The position numbers were made by a program, and so were the translations under genes. Shown piece after piece: positions 39,583-54,400 of a DNA stretch of 64,000 bases. Positions within the stretch are counted from its first letter, which is position 1, and each line of letters opens with the position of its first letter. The notes under the pieces were generated by a model. The model was not told the origin of the DNA. It worked only from the letters and a program-made list of their open reading frames with translations, and did no database searches. This stretch comes from Chaetoderma sp. LZ-2023a (lineage: Eukaryota > Mollusca > Caudofoveata > Chaetodermatida > Chaetodermatidae): assembly GCA_034401795.1 (NCBI GenBank), contig CM067370.1, positions 106,539,387 through 106,603,386 on the forward strand, in the 5' to 3' direction.

Positions 39583-42369
39583 GTAAGATAAATCATTAAT
39601 CATACTTAAAGCTGTCTGTCTGCTGAGTTTCCACAAACTACTTTTTATACCGCGCCAAAAAATTTGTCAGGGTAGTATGTAATGGCGCCATCCGTCCACT
39701 CAGGCGTGCGGGCGGCAGAGTGGTTTCCAGATGATAACTCTGTTACCGTTTGTCGGATCGCATTGAAACTTCATAGGGTGGTTGGACTACGTCTGCGAAA
39801 GAAACCTATCCAAATCGATGATGATCCAAAATCCAAGATGGCCACCAGCCACAGGCGGCCATCTTGAAAATTGGTTTCCTGATGATAACTCCGTTACCGT
39901 TAATCGGATCGCTATGAAACTTCATAGGGTGGTTGGACTACCTGGTGGGAAGAAACCTATCGAGATTGACTATGATCCAAAATCCAAGATGGCCGCCAGC
40001 CACCGGTGGCCATCTTGAAAATTGGTTTCCAGATGATAACACCGTTATCGTTTATCGGATCGTTATGAAACTTCATAGGGTTGTTGGACTACCTGGGGGG
40101 AAGCAACCTATCGAGATTGACAATGATCCAAAATCCAAGATGGGCGCCAGCCACCAGTGGCCATCTTGAAAATTGGTCCAGATGTTAACTCCGTTACCGT
40201 TTATCAGATCGCTTTGAACGTTCATAGAGTGGTTGGGCTAGGTCTGAGGAAGAAACCTATCGAAATCGACAATGATCCGAAATCAAAAATGGCCGCCAGC
40301 CACCGGTGGCCATCTTGAAAATTGCTTTCCAGATGATAACTCCGTTATCGTTTATCGGATTGTTATGAAATTTCATAGGGTGGTTCGACTACCTCTGGGG
40401 AAGAAACCTATCGAGATTGACAATGATACAAGCTCCAAGATGGTTGCCAGCCACTGGTGGCCATCTTGAAAATTGGTTTCCAAACGATAACTGCATTACC
40501 GTTTATCGGATCCCTTTGGAATGTCATAGGGTCGTTGGGCTAGGTGTGGAGAAGAAACCTATCGAAATTGACGATGATCTGAACACCAAGATGGCCGCCA
40601 GACATGGGGCATGATGGGCTTCCATCTTGAAAGTTTGTTTCTGGATTTCATTTATTGGATCACCTCCTATGGTTGTTGGAATATGTCTGGTGAAGAAACT
40701 TATCAAAATTTACGATAATCAAAATCTAATATGGCCACCAGTCAGCGGCAGCGATCTTGAAAATTGGTCTCTGGACGATACCTCCTTGACCGTTTAACGG
40801 ATCGCTTTGATACTTCATACGGATGACTGGTCTGATGGGGCTGAGGAAGAAAAAATATTTTCTGATAGCTCTCATGCATTGAATTGCCATCATGGCGGGG
40901 TATTATGCGCTGTTTGCGGAGCTCTTGTTCCATTGTGTTTAGCTTTGGATATATGCTGATTTTGAAAACATTTTGGCTGAAAGTTGTTCAAATTGTTTTA
41001 AAAATACTCAGCAGGTCCAGTGTTATTGCCCACTGAAATTATTCTCTACTGGCTTGCAGCAGTAAGACAATTAAAGCTGTCTTTCTCTCATTGTTCAAAA
41101 CTGGATGATGATGTTAATGATATCTATATATTTTCTTGACGACCAATGACCTTTAACGTGTTATCACAGTTCATTGATGAGTACATATTCCATCTGAATT
41201 TATGTCTATATTTTTTAGTTTAAATATTTAGTATTTTTATCCTAATTTATTTAAGTACATCGGTCCTGTAACGGTAATAGCTTTAAATCTAATTGTTTTA
41301 ATTTATTAACCAGGATTCATGATTAACTCCAATGATTATATATGTTTCGTAGGTTAACCCTTTCACTGATGAATTCCCTGTATCTCATTTTCAAGGCAAC
41401 TAACTGTTCAAGAAAACTGTTGAATATTTTGAAATTAATTTAACTGGAATCCATTGCCGCCTCAACTTTCAGTGAAATTAATTTCAAAATAGCCAACAGA
41501 ATACGCTTTATAGTGTAAAGAGTAAACTTTTTCGGGGATTTGTGTCGGTGAAAGGGCCAACGCTGAAAATGTTAAATGTCCAGTTTACCTTAGTGGCTGG
41601 TTGGTTGGGCTAGGGTGGGGTGGGGGTGGGATGGCGTGATGATGCGGAGAAACATTGGGTCAGAATAAGGAATTATTCCATTTGACGCATGTCAGTGAAT
41701 ATCTATTTCAACCCTGACAATGACTGAAATCCTTTTACCGTATTTCAGTTTCAAGGCAGTAGGTGATCTATTAAATATTTTGAAAATAACTTTATACATT
41801 CATTTACCATTGATATAATTTAAATCTAACTAGGTGTATATCTCTGGAAGAGGTTAATAAATTCGGTATTTCTTTTCCAGATTGGCTATCGTGTTTTTGC
41901 ACTTGAGTTGGCCAGTCTTCTGCTATCTGAGCCGCAGAGGGAGGCAGATGGTTAGTTTAATGACAATTTAGCTCAGTATAATTAATTTGAAGTTCATTCC
42001 TGCAATAATAATAATAATAATAATGACAATTGTAGAGCCACATCCGTTTATCCATTTATTACAATCACTCTAGGAGCCATACAAATGTGATCATTCTCTA
42101 TATACAGGTGTAATTTATAAAGCAGTACAGCTCAGAAATAAGGTGACATGTTTCCAAAACAAAAACAGAAACATGTTAGTTTGTAAGAAATGGTTGTTGA
42201 ATATTTTGAACATAATTGGATTGGAAGACATTCCGATTCATTTGTGTTCAAAATATTCAACAGTATGTTTTATTTTATTTTAGAAGCATGTTACGTTATT
42301 TCTGAGCTGCATGTTTGTGATTGAATGATGTGGCCTTTAGGCATGTTACGACAGGATTGGCTCTACTGT

Positions 42370-42408
<39 letters not shown>

Positions 42409-45400
42409 TTAAAGTTGAATATAATCAATGTGTTTTGTGAATTACTTATATTAAGGGGTTTGTGCCCTATTTCCTTGCCATCCTAAGTCAGAATAAGGGT
42501 TTTATTAAATGCAATTGGTTTCAGGTTTTGTTTTAGTTTGCAAGTAACATCTCTAAGCTACTTAATATTTAGTGAGACAAGTTCTGCCCATGGATTAGAT
42601 TACACATTGCTGGCCGTTTACCGGTTCAGATTCTCTGCTGCTCACAATCTAGCTGCCATGCTGGTGGTGCTACTGCTATTGTGCGCTTCTACAGACCATT
42701 ATGTCCTTTGCTTAAGCTTTTAAACATTTAATCAAAATTTTATTTACCATTCAATTATTTCAGATTCTGTTACTGAGGAGTTGGTGCCCCTCTTGTCTCA
42801 CCAAAGCTTGGTTCAAGTGGTTCTTGGAAGATGCTCGGATATCGGGCCAACGTGAGTGGACAGAAATTGAATAATAATTCATAGTAACAATTTATTTGTA
42901 TTCATGGTGGCGATTCATATAAGTATATACTAGTCTTTAACTGTTTAACTGCTGAGTGTGCAGACAACATATCCGAGGGGTTATATCTCTGGACCTGCTG
43001 AATATTTTGAAAATTTATTTTCAAAATATTCAGCATGTCCAAAGTTATTGCTCATTGAAATGATTGTCTGGTGGCTTGCAGCAGTCAGATAGTTACAATT
43101 TAGTAACATATTTCATTTTACAACATATTACCAGTAATAAAATCAGCATTCTTACATCCGCATTGCTAGGCAAAAATGGGTCATGATGGCCCAATTAAGG
43201 AAATTGTGTTGCTGGATGTCGAGGGATTTTAGCAATCTCACATTTTTGTTCTTTCTTTCATTCTTCATGATACCTCCTTTGTTGCTGTCTTGCTTAATAA
43301 TATAAAGCATGCAACTCCTTTGTTTACTGTTTAGTATCCTTTCAGAACATCCAGCAATAGCAGTATTGGATTCAATTCTATTTGAATTCTCGAGTTCACT
43401 TTCCCCATTATAAGTTGTTTTAATTTTATCATATAAACTTGACGCATGTTACTAACACATGAATCGACTATCTGATACTACTCTATATGGATATAAACTT
43501 GACGCATGTTGCTAACACATGAATCGACTATGTGATACTACTCTATATGGATATAAACGTGACGCATGTTACTAACACATGAGTCGACTATGTGATACTA
43601 CTCTATATGGATATAAACTTGACGCATGTTACTAAGACATGAATAGACTATGTGATACTACTCTATATGGATATAACCTTGACGCATGTTACTAACACAT
43701 GAATCGACTATGTGATACTACTCTATATGGATAAAAACTTGACGCATGTTACTAACACATGAATCGACTATGTGATACTACTCTATATGGATATAAACTT
43801 GATGCATGTTACTAAGACATGAATCGACTATGTGATACTACTCTATATGGATATAAACTTGACGCATGTTACTAACACATGAATCGACTATGTGATACTA
43901 CTCTATATGGATATAAACTTGACGCATGTTACTAACACATGAATCGACTATGTGATACTACTCTATATGGATATAAACTTGATGCATGTTACTGACACAT
44001 GAATCGACTATGTGATACTACTCTATATGGATATAAACTTGACGCATGTTGCTAACACATGAATCGACTATGTGATACTACTCTATATGGATATAAACTT
44101 GACGCATGTTACTAACACATGAATCGACTATGTGATACTACTCTATATGGATATAAACTTGACGCATGTTACTAACACATGTTACTAAGACATGAATAGA
44201 CTATGTGATACTACTCTATATGGATAAAAACTTGACGCATGTTACTAAGACATGAATAGACTATGTGATACTACTCTATATGGATAAAAACTTGACGCAT
44301 GTTACTAAGACATGAATAGACTATGTGATACTACTCTATATGGATATAAACTTGACGCATGTTACTAACACATGAATCGACTATGTGATACTACTCTATA
44401 TGGATATAAACTTGACGCATGTTACTAACACATGAATCGACTATGTGATACTACTCTATATGGATATAAACTTGACGCATGTTACTAACACATGAATCGA
44501 CTATGTGATACTACTCTATATGGATATAAACTTGACGCATGTTACTAACACATGAATCGACTATGTGATACTACTCTATATGGATATAAACTTGACGCAT
44601 GTTACTAACACATGAATCGACTATGTGATACTACTCTATATGGATATAAACTTGACGCATGTTACTAACACATGAATCGACTATGTGATACTACTCTATA
44701 TGGATATAAACTTGATGCATGTTACTGACACATGAATCGACTATGTGATACTACTCTATATGGATATAAACTTGACGCATGTTGCTAACACATGAATCGA
44801 CTATGTGATACTACTCTATATGGATATAAACTTGACGCATGTTACTAACACATGTTACTAAGACATGAATAGACTATGTGATACTACTCTATATGGATAT
44901 AAACTTGACGCATGTTACTAACACATGTTACTAAGACATGAATAGACTATGTGATACTACTCTATATGGATAAAAACTTGACGCATGTTACTAAGACATG
45001 AATAGACTATGTGATACTACTCTATATGGATAAAAACTTGACGCATGTTACTAAGACATGAATAGACTATGTGATACTACTCTATATGGATATAAACTTG
45101 ACGCATGTTACTAACACATGAATCGACTATGTGATACTACTCTATATGGATATAAACTTGACGCATGTTACTAACACATGAATCGACTATGTGATACTAC
45201 TCTATATGGATATAAACTTGACGCATGTTACTAACACATGAATCGACTATGTGATACTACTCTATATGGATATAAACTTGACGCATGTTACTAACACATG
45301 AATCGACTATGTGATACTACTCTATATGGATATAAACTTGACGCATGTTACTAACACATGAATCGACTATGTGATACTACTCTATATGGATATAAACTTG

Positions 45401-48400
45401 ACGCATGTTACTAACACATGAATCGACTATGTGATACTACTCTATATGGATATAAACTTGATGCATGTTACTGACACATGAATCGACTATGTGATACTAC
45501 TCTATATGGATATAAACTTGACGCATGTTGCTAACACATGAATCGACTATGTGATACTACTCTATATGGATATAAACTTGACGCATGTTACTAACACATG
45601 TTACTAAGACATGAATAGACTATGTGATACTACTCTATATGGATAAAAACTTGACGCATGTTACTAAGACATGAATAGACTATGTGATACTACTCTATAT
45701 GGATAAAAACTTGACGCATGTTACTAAGACATGAATAGACTATGTGATACTACTCTATATGGATATAAACTTGACGCATGTTACTAACACATGAATCGAC
45801 TATGTGATACTACTCTATATGGATATAAACTTGACGCATGTTACTAACACATGAATCGACTATGTGATACTACTCTATATGGATATAAACTTGACGCATG
45901 TTACTAACACATGAATCGACTATGTGATACTACTCTATATGGATATAAACTTGACGCATGTTACTAACACATGAATCGACTATGTGATACTACTCTATAT
46001 GGATATAAACTTGACGCATGTTACTAACACATGAATCGACTATGTGATACTACTCTATATGGATATAAACTTGACGCATGTTACTAACACATAAATCGAC
46101 TATGTGATACTACTCTATATGGATATAAACTTGACGCATGTTACTAACACATGAATCGACTATGTGATACTACTCTATATGGATATAAACTTGACGCATG
46201 TTACTAACACATGAATAGACTATGTGATACTACTCTATATGGATATAAACTTGACGCATGTTACTAACACATGAATAGACTATGTGATACTACTCTATAT
46301 GGATATAAACTTGACGCATGTTACTAACACATGAATAGACTATGTGATACTACTCTATATGGATATAAACTTGACGCATGTTACTAAGACATGAATCGAC
46401 TATGTGATACTACTCTATATGGATATAAACTTGACGCATGTTACTAACACATGAATCGACTATGTGATACTACTCTATATGGATATAAACTTGACGCATG
46501 TTACTAACACATGAATCGACTATGTGATACTACTCTATATGGATATAAACTTGATGCATGTTACTAACACATGAATCGACTATGTGATACTACTCTATAT
46601 GGATATAAACTTGATGCATGTTACTAACACATGAATAGACTATGTGATACTACTCTATATGGATATAAACTTTAATGGTTAATGAATGTTATGCAATGGA
46701 GGAATCCAGTTTTAGTTATGCCCCCGCCTATCTTTAGCTAAGCTCCACCCATACCTCACCCGTGTTGGGATCAATTGGTCACTGAACTTCCTGAGGGTCA
46801 GACTAATTACTGAAACAACGGGAATGACCGAAATGGCACTGAAACTGAGGTTAGATTTGCCGAAACGGCTACGTGTATGGGTATTTGCTTGGTTATCACT
46901 GTTGATAATTCAGACTGCTTCTTCAAATGGAAACTAAACTAAAAAGTAAATCTTACCAAAATAAACATTAATTTTTGTGAATCTCAATAAGAACAGGTTG
47001 AACGATTGACCTCAAGCATATAATGCTGTGCAAATATAATGTAGGTTTTGACGAGATAAGCATCTCAAATAAGCAACTAACCTACAAACAAAAGGCGCTT
47101 CGGTCGTTCTTATAAGCATTTTGACAGTTTTACTCTCCGTTTCGGTATTTTCATTCATTTCGATGTTTTTGGCTGTTCAGTATTTAGCCTGTCAGCTCCC
47201 TGACTATCAATTTCCAGAAAACTATACTAAGCTGTTATATATTTTGAAACTAATTTGACTGGGTACTGTTGCTGCCTATGCACAGTTAAATTAGTTTCAA
47301 AATGTACAACAGCATATAGACATACAATTCATACAACGCTTTAGTCCGTCATCAATTATGCATTCGTGAAGAATTTATCTACGTCATTCATGTCCTACAC
47401 GTCAGGCAGTTGATTGTGACATCATATGATGGATGGATAAACTGGAAAGGTCCATTATGGAATCCATGTATAGGCTTGCTTGATATGTGATGCGTCTCAT
47501 ATGAAAATTAAAGTATGATAATAAATTTCAGTGTCCGCACAAAGGCGATTTCTATCCTGTCCAATTGCTTAAAGTCAAAGGATGACCGGATTCTAAGAGC
47601 GCTGCATGACCTCGTGACACCACACCATGCCCCTGACAGTGTGAACCGACCTCGCTTGATTCCCACACCAGAAGTAGGCAGACAACACCCGGTGACAGGT
47701 GAGTCAGTCAACTCAGTAGCACATGCCAGGCTATTTGTCCAAGGCCTTGAAATTAATCCTAATCAAAGAGCTAGTCAAAATCTGCTAGCTCTAGTAAACT
47801 CTGAGGTATGAAGAAGCCTATTGAATTTTGAGTCATGGTGACCCAATTTAGATAATTCTATCAAATGTAAAAAGTAATTTAATTTTACTGATTATCACAC
47901 AATAAACTGACATACCAATTGCTGGTTGCAACTCAAGGGTCAGATTCCAGTCAAATTCATTTTAAAATATTAATCGGCCTGAAAGTCGACATTCCTCAAG
48001 ACCATTGCAGAGGCCGGTTTTGGCCGCCTTGACCATTGAAAGATTTATAACAATATTATTCATAGCATGTACAAAACTTATTTATAGGGCTCTTTCTATT
48101 TCTGATTATGTGTAGATCAAGGGCAACCTAACCGTGATCAAACAAACATTGAACAGCAACAACCATTACCAGAAAATGCTGAAACTCCAGCCTCTGGTAC
48201 CACGCCTGTGACAGCCACAAGCCTTGCACCTGGAGTCACACCAGCGGCAGCAAAGAGGGAGACACCTGTAGCCATAGGTGTAACACCAACTGGCGAAGTG
48301 TGTAAGTATTAGCTAGTGTCTTTCTAGAGTTATTGGTAACTAAGAATTAATTTTACATTGTTAAGCCTTTGAAGGTACATTGTTGTCATTTTAGCGAAGA

Positions 48401-51400
48401 CAGTTTATGTTTTCATAAGCAGTCCTGGGCTATGATTAGAATTTATGGGTCATTAATCTCACTGGCTCGTGCGTTGTCCAGAATTAGAGACACATCTGAT
48501 TTGTCAGTCAAGTATCTGATGTCATAATCAATTACATCACTTGTGAGCTGTCGTCATAATCAAAATGACATAGCTTCCTCGCGAAAATCGAAAATTGTGT
48601 CACTAAAGTGTATGAATTATATGTTTGGTGAATTTACAATTAACTAAACATTCAGTTGAATATTTTGAAACTAATTTGGCTGGGTTCTGTTGCTGCCTAT
48701 GGGTAGCAACAGCCACAGTGAAATTAGTTTCAAAATATTTAACACCTGTACAATTACCTTGAAATTTTTATTCTGAAAATTCATGTTTCAAACAAATCGA
48801 GTCCAACACTCATAAAAAGTCAATGTAGCTTAGCTAGAAATGTGCGTGGCATAGCTAAAAATTGATCCCTCTATTAGCTAGTGCCTAGGTCAGAATAATG
48901 GACCTTTCCATTTTTAGCTATGCCCCGCCCATCACTAGCTAAGCTCCACTCACACCTTGCCATGTTGGGATTGATCGATCCCCAAATGCCCTAACTATTA
49001 ATTTACTGAAAACTATACAGGGAAGCTGTTGATAGGCAGCAACAGCGCCCAGTCAAATTAGTTTCAAAATATTAAACAGAATATTTATTAAATAGTAAAA
49101 GCAAACAATTTGTACAACAACGCATAGACTGTCTTCAAATATGCGTTCGTGATGTACTTATCGACGTCATTCATGATGCCATTCATTATGATGTCATTGT
49201 ACACATCACGCAGTTCATTATGACGTCGTATGATGGGTGGGTACTCTGGAACGGTGAATTCCAAGGCTTGCACAGTGATTGAACTTATCATTAACTATTT
49301 ACTAAAATTCATTTTCAGCTATGTCAGATAATGAGGGGTTTGTCTCGATGCTTCGTCGTCGTGCATCAGATGAGAAAGTGAATGTTCGCAAGGCTGCTAT
49401 TCAGGCGCTGGAGAGCATGATTCGATTAGACAGCCCACACTACAGACTAGAGGTAAAACATACTTTAGGTCGCTGGTTAGCTTATACAGAAAAAAAAAAT
49501 TACTAGCCAAAGACATGGAGATCCGTGGGTGAAATTGAAATATTTACCATCATTTGATATTGCCTTAAAATTAAGATTTATTCATCATCTGGTATGACAG
49601 TAGAGGCCATTGAGGACTATTGTTGATCTAAACTATGACAATATGATTTACCGGTACTATTATGACTATGTGGACTAGATACATGTAATTATACAAAATA
49701 TGTATTTTAATTATATGTTATGCAATTTTACAAGAAGAGGTTTCTGCCTAAAAAGGCAATAGATTCTATTAATATAGAACGTTTCCCTTATTGTTGGCTG
49801 GAAATAGAGATGCATCAGGATTGAAAGGGTTAGTACTAATGCACGCACTGCCTAAATGATGTTTGGTTCAAATAAGCTCGTGTGAAGCAGACTCATAGGT
49901 GTACTTCACACAATGCAAAGCTATTTTAGTGGAGAGGATTTCGTTGTAGCGGTGGATCTTGTGGATATAGAAGGTTCAGTTTTAAGTGAATTGATCTTAT
50001 AACACTGGAAAGAGGCAAACAAATTTAGTTTTAATACAAAGACATAGGCTGTATTAGGGGTGCACAAATGTTTCAGTATATTACAGTTCACTTAGGCCTG
50101 ACCACACTGATATAAATATTTTATCTCTTACTGTGTCATTAACAAAGAGACTGGTGTGCACTTTTCAACAATTTTGGCGGACAAAGCAGCATCTGCTACC
50201 AAATTTGTTGAGAAATGACCACCAGTTCGTCTTAATTTAATTTGAAAATTTAGAATTTTGACAGAGTGATAAGGGTTAATATTAATGATTTTCTATGACG
50301 CAAATCTTTTCAACAATTTGCAGTGACATGTTGAATATTGTAAAAGTACTTTTACTTGGAGCTGTAGTTGCCTGATGAAGCAATAGCTCCCAGTCATGTA
50401 AATTTCAAAATATTCTGCAAAATATTCCGTACATCAGAATTTGATGGTTCTGGTATGTGAGGGTTAACCCTTTAATCTCTAAAGAATATCAAAATATTTG
50501 CTTATTGAATGTCCATTTGCAGGCCATGAAGACTTTGAAAATGTATCACAATAATAACTGGCTCGGTTACCAAGCCAGGCATTTCAGTTGTAAATTTTCT
50601 AAATTTTTTCTCTTCGCCTGCAAATGGACATTCCTCAAGACCACTACAGAGGCCGGTTTTTGCCGGCTTCGTCTTGAGACGGGTAAGGGTATAAAAGAAA
50701 ATATTACATCATCTCTGTGGGTTTAAAAGGTTTGAATCTTGCACATGGTGGTCCAGAGAAGGCTCTGTAAGTTTGGTCTCCTTATGGCTGAACGTTCATG
50801 CTAACATGGTCAATACTTAGCCCCTACCACTAGCATACGGCGATCAATAAATTTCCGTTTTCAGTAACTCTATTATGATTCTGAGCATTCATCACACAAG
50901 ACCTGTGCATTTCATTAAATAACACCTGTGCAATTTATTAAATAGGACCTGTGCAACAGTTTTGACCCTCTATATAAGGATTCGTTCAGTACAATGAGTT
51001 ATCTGTTAGCCAGCAGTTGTGTTATGCATGCATTTGACAGGTAACCACGACACTGCATCGATATGCAGAGCTATCGCTGTGTTACTTGCAGGGGTTAAAC
51101 ACTGCTTCTTTTAGCATAACCGATCAGCTTTAAGTTCTGTGTGTGTGATTTTCTGTTTTCTTGCCAGGACTTGCACATAATTAAAGAGCGCTGTCAAGAC
51201 CCAGCTCTGTCAGTACGCCGCCAGTCAATGCTATCACTGACTGATCTTCTCATGGAAAGACCAGATGACAAGCAGCTGCAGTGGTATGTACATTGCAATA
51301 AAAACTCTTAAACGACCACATTATGGGGCACAAATAGTAGATAGCTTGTCGCTTAAAATAAGATGGCTAATTATCTGGCTTTCTGAGCTCACAAGGTGCT

Positions 51401-54400
51401 ACCACTAACTGTCCAAAAGGGCTTTAAAAATTGTACTACAAACTACTTGAAGTCCTGCTGATTATCTTGAGAACAATTTGATTGAAGTCAAATCATTGTC
51501 AAAACTGTAACTAGTGACACTTGTACTGTCGGTTGATTATTTTGAGAACAATTTGATAGAAAGATTTTCAGTCAACTTATACAAATATTTAGCCTAGCAT
51601 AGGAAATGCACAATTAGTATTGAGATACTATATTATTATCATACGCTTTGCTAGCCTTGGAAGCAGCAGTACAATGGCTACCATTAGCGCTACGGGAGTG
51701 GGTTTATAGTGAGTACTGCTCAACAGTGAAGACAACAGAATCCAATATGGTGCTTGCTAGTAAAATGGTTGTTTCTCATCCCTAAACCATGCAACCTGTT
51801 TTCTAAATTATTTTTGTCTCGCCTGCAAAGCAGTAAGCGAGACATGTATCACTTTTCCCGACTGCGGCGGCAACGACATCAACAATGTTACGTTGAGTTA
51901 AGTCTGTGCGTTTAGCAAAACTGCTTAGCTTATATTCCACGATTAATTAATCCTATTGCAACTAAACTTGTCTATGTGGTTGCCTATACTGTTAGGAAGC
52001 AGCATGATGATACTTAGGTCACAAGGTCAACGGTCAACTTGATACAAAACTGGGTTTTTTCAATGTTAAGTTTTTGCATTTAGCATTGGTTAATCCTATT
52101 AGAGATAAACTTGAACACATTGTTACCTATAATGTTAGGAAGCAGCATGCTGACACTGAAGTCACAATGTCGAAGGTCACGGTCATTCTGACCTCTACAA
52201 AACTTATTTTTTAATGTTAAGCTTTTAGTCTTAGCAAATCTTATCATGTTAAATTTCGGAATTGCTTAACCCTAATGGAACAGAACTTGGGCACATGGTT
52301 CTCTTATACCAAGACGATACAGGATGGTGACATGGAGCTCACCAGCTTAAAGGTCAAGGTCATCTTACTATTTTACCTCTGCTTTTTAAGTTTTTCAGTT
52401 TAGCGAATTATATACATTGATATTTCAGAATTAATTAATATTACCAGAACTCATCTTGGACACATGGTCCCCTATGAAATAAGGAAGCATCGTGCTGATA
52501 GTAACGTCACTAGGTCCACAGTCAAGGTCATCATAGCCTTGATATTTCACCTGTCATGACTGTATTTCCATGACTGTGTTAAGTTTTTTGGTTGGCCTAT
52601 ATTTTAAGATTGCTTAATCCTACTGGAATAAAATTTGGGTACATGGTGTCACATACCATACCGAGGCATGATGATGATGATAGTGAGCTCATTATGTCAA
52701 AGGTCAATGCCATTCTAATAGTGCTATATGACCTCTGCTTCTTCGACCGTAAGTTTTTCCGTTCAGCAAATCATTTATATTTTAGGATTGGTTAATCCTA
52801 TTGGAACTAAGCTTGAATACATGGTTATCTATAATGTTAGGAATCAGCATGATAACAGAGGTCATAAGGTCAAAGGTCAATGCCACTGTGACAAACAGGG
52901 AACAGGCTGGCCATTTAATTCCTCGGAATTGTTGTTTTAATAACTATTTCCTTCTAATTTTAATGCTTCAGTATTCTTATATACCAGTCCAGCACCTTCC
53001 AGTCAATCTTATTTCAAATTATTGGCATTCTATAGGGCTGAAAGCTTTTATGGTGCTCGATTTAACTTTATAGCTTCACATACATGTATTTATCATATAA
53101 ACAAGCCTACTAGCTCATTCCATATTTTTCGATATGAGCACACGTGCCATATTCAATGGAGTATTTTCATTGGCTGTTGGGTGCGCAACCCATTTAAATC
53201 GACCAATTACTACGCGGTACTGTTTTACTACGATTTGTTTACTACGATTTGTCATTCATGAAACGTCATCGCAAAATGTCATCGTTTGACAGTTTATCAG
53301 TCAGCAGCGAAGTAACGATTGATGGCCGTGGCTCTGTGATAGTCTTAGAAGAAAAGTGTAGGTTACGGTAGACATCGCCAGATTTTGTGTTTGTCACTAT
53401 ATTTTGCTGCGCATCCAGTATCTGTTATCAAGTAGTGGTGCATCACAGCGGTCGTATCGATTTCACGAAGATCAATGAGAAATCAGATAAGTCACATCAG
53501 CAACTATTCGCAAAAATTTCAAAATTACAGTTTATATGATAAATAAAATCTCAAACTCGGTCAGTTCATATCACTATTATGAACCTCGTTGAAAATTATC
53601 AATTTTGCACTCGCTAAAGCTCGTGCAAATTGATAATTTTCAGCTCGGTCTATAATAGTGATATGAAAAGTTACCTCGTTCCAGATTCTCTATGTATTTT
53701 GAAATTAAAATAAACGTAAAATATAACCAAGCATTGCCTTATTTATTCCAGTGCCTGGTTGGATGGAGTGCTGCCATTAGTAATTGACCGTGAGACCACA
53801 GCACAGGAGAAATGCATGGAGATATTAGAGGAAATACTATTATCCAATATTGTACCATATATACGGTTTGTTTCATACACCAGCTTGGGGCTTTATAAAT
53901 TTGATGCTTAAGTTTAATTCTTCAAATTTCCTTAAGTAAAAACACATACAGTAAAACGGTGCCTTTTGGAGCCAAAAAATGTGTCTTTAACCCTTTAACC
54001 CTCAAATTTATTCAAGAGAATTAAAATTTTCTCAGAAAATGTCCATATGCGGACCAAGAGAAGACTATTTTTGCAAATTTACCACTTGAATGACTGGCTC
54101 GGTTATCGAGCCAGTCATTACAGTGGTAAATTTTCAAAAATAGTCTTCTTGGTCTGCAAATGGACATTTCCCAAGACTGCTGCAGAAGTCGTTTTGGCTG
54201 AATGAGTTAAAGGGTTAAAAGAGCTGGGTTTTCTTTGCAGTATGCAACCATAACAAACTCATACTATGTATGACATTAACACCTATACTGCTGCAACAAA
54301 AGGTTAAACTTTATACGAAACTGGTTTGAAGGTAAATTGTTTTACAAATTTTGAAAATTCTGCTGATAAATGCTGTTGCTGACAATAAAAATAAATTTTG

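Noticed and set aside
43432..46672. Regular repeats resembling a CRISPR array
   Set aside because: The units are contiguous 60-bp satellite monomers without unique spacers, in a eukaryotic intron.
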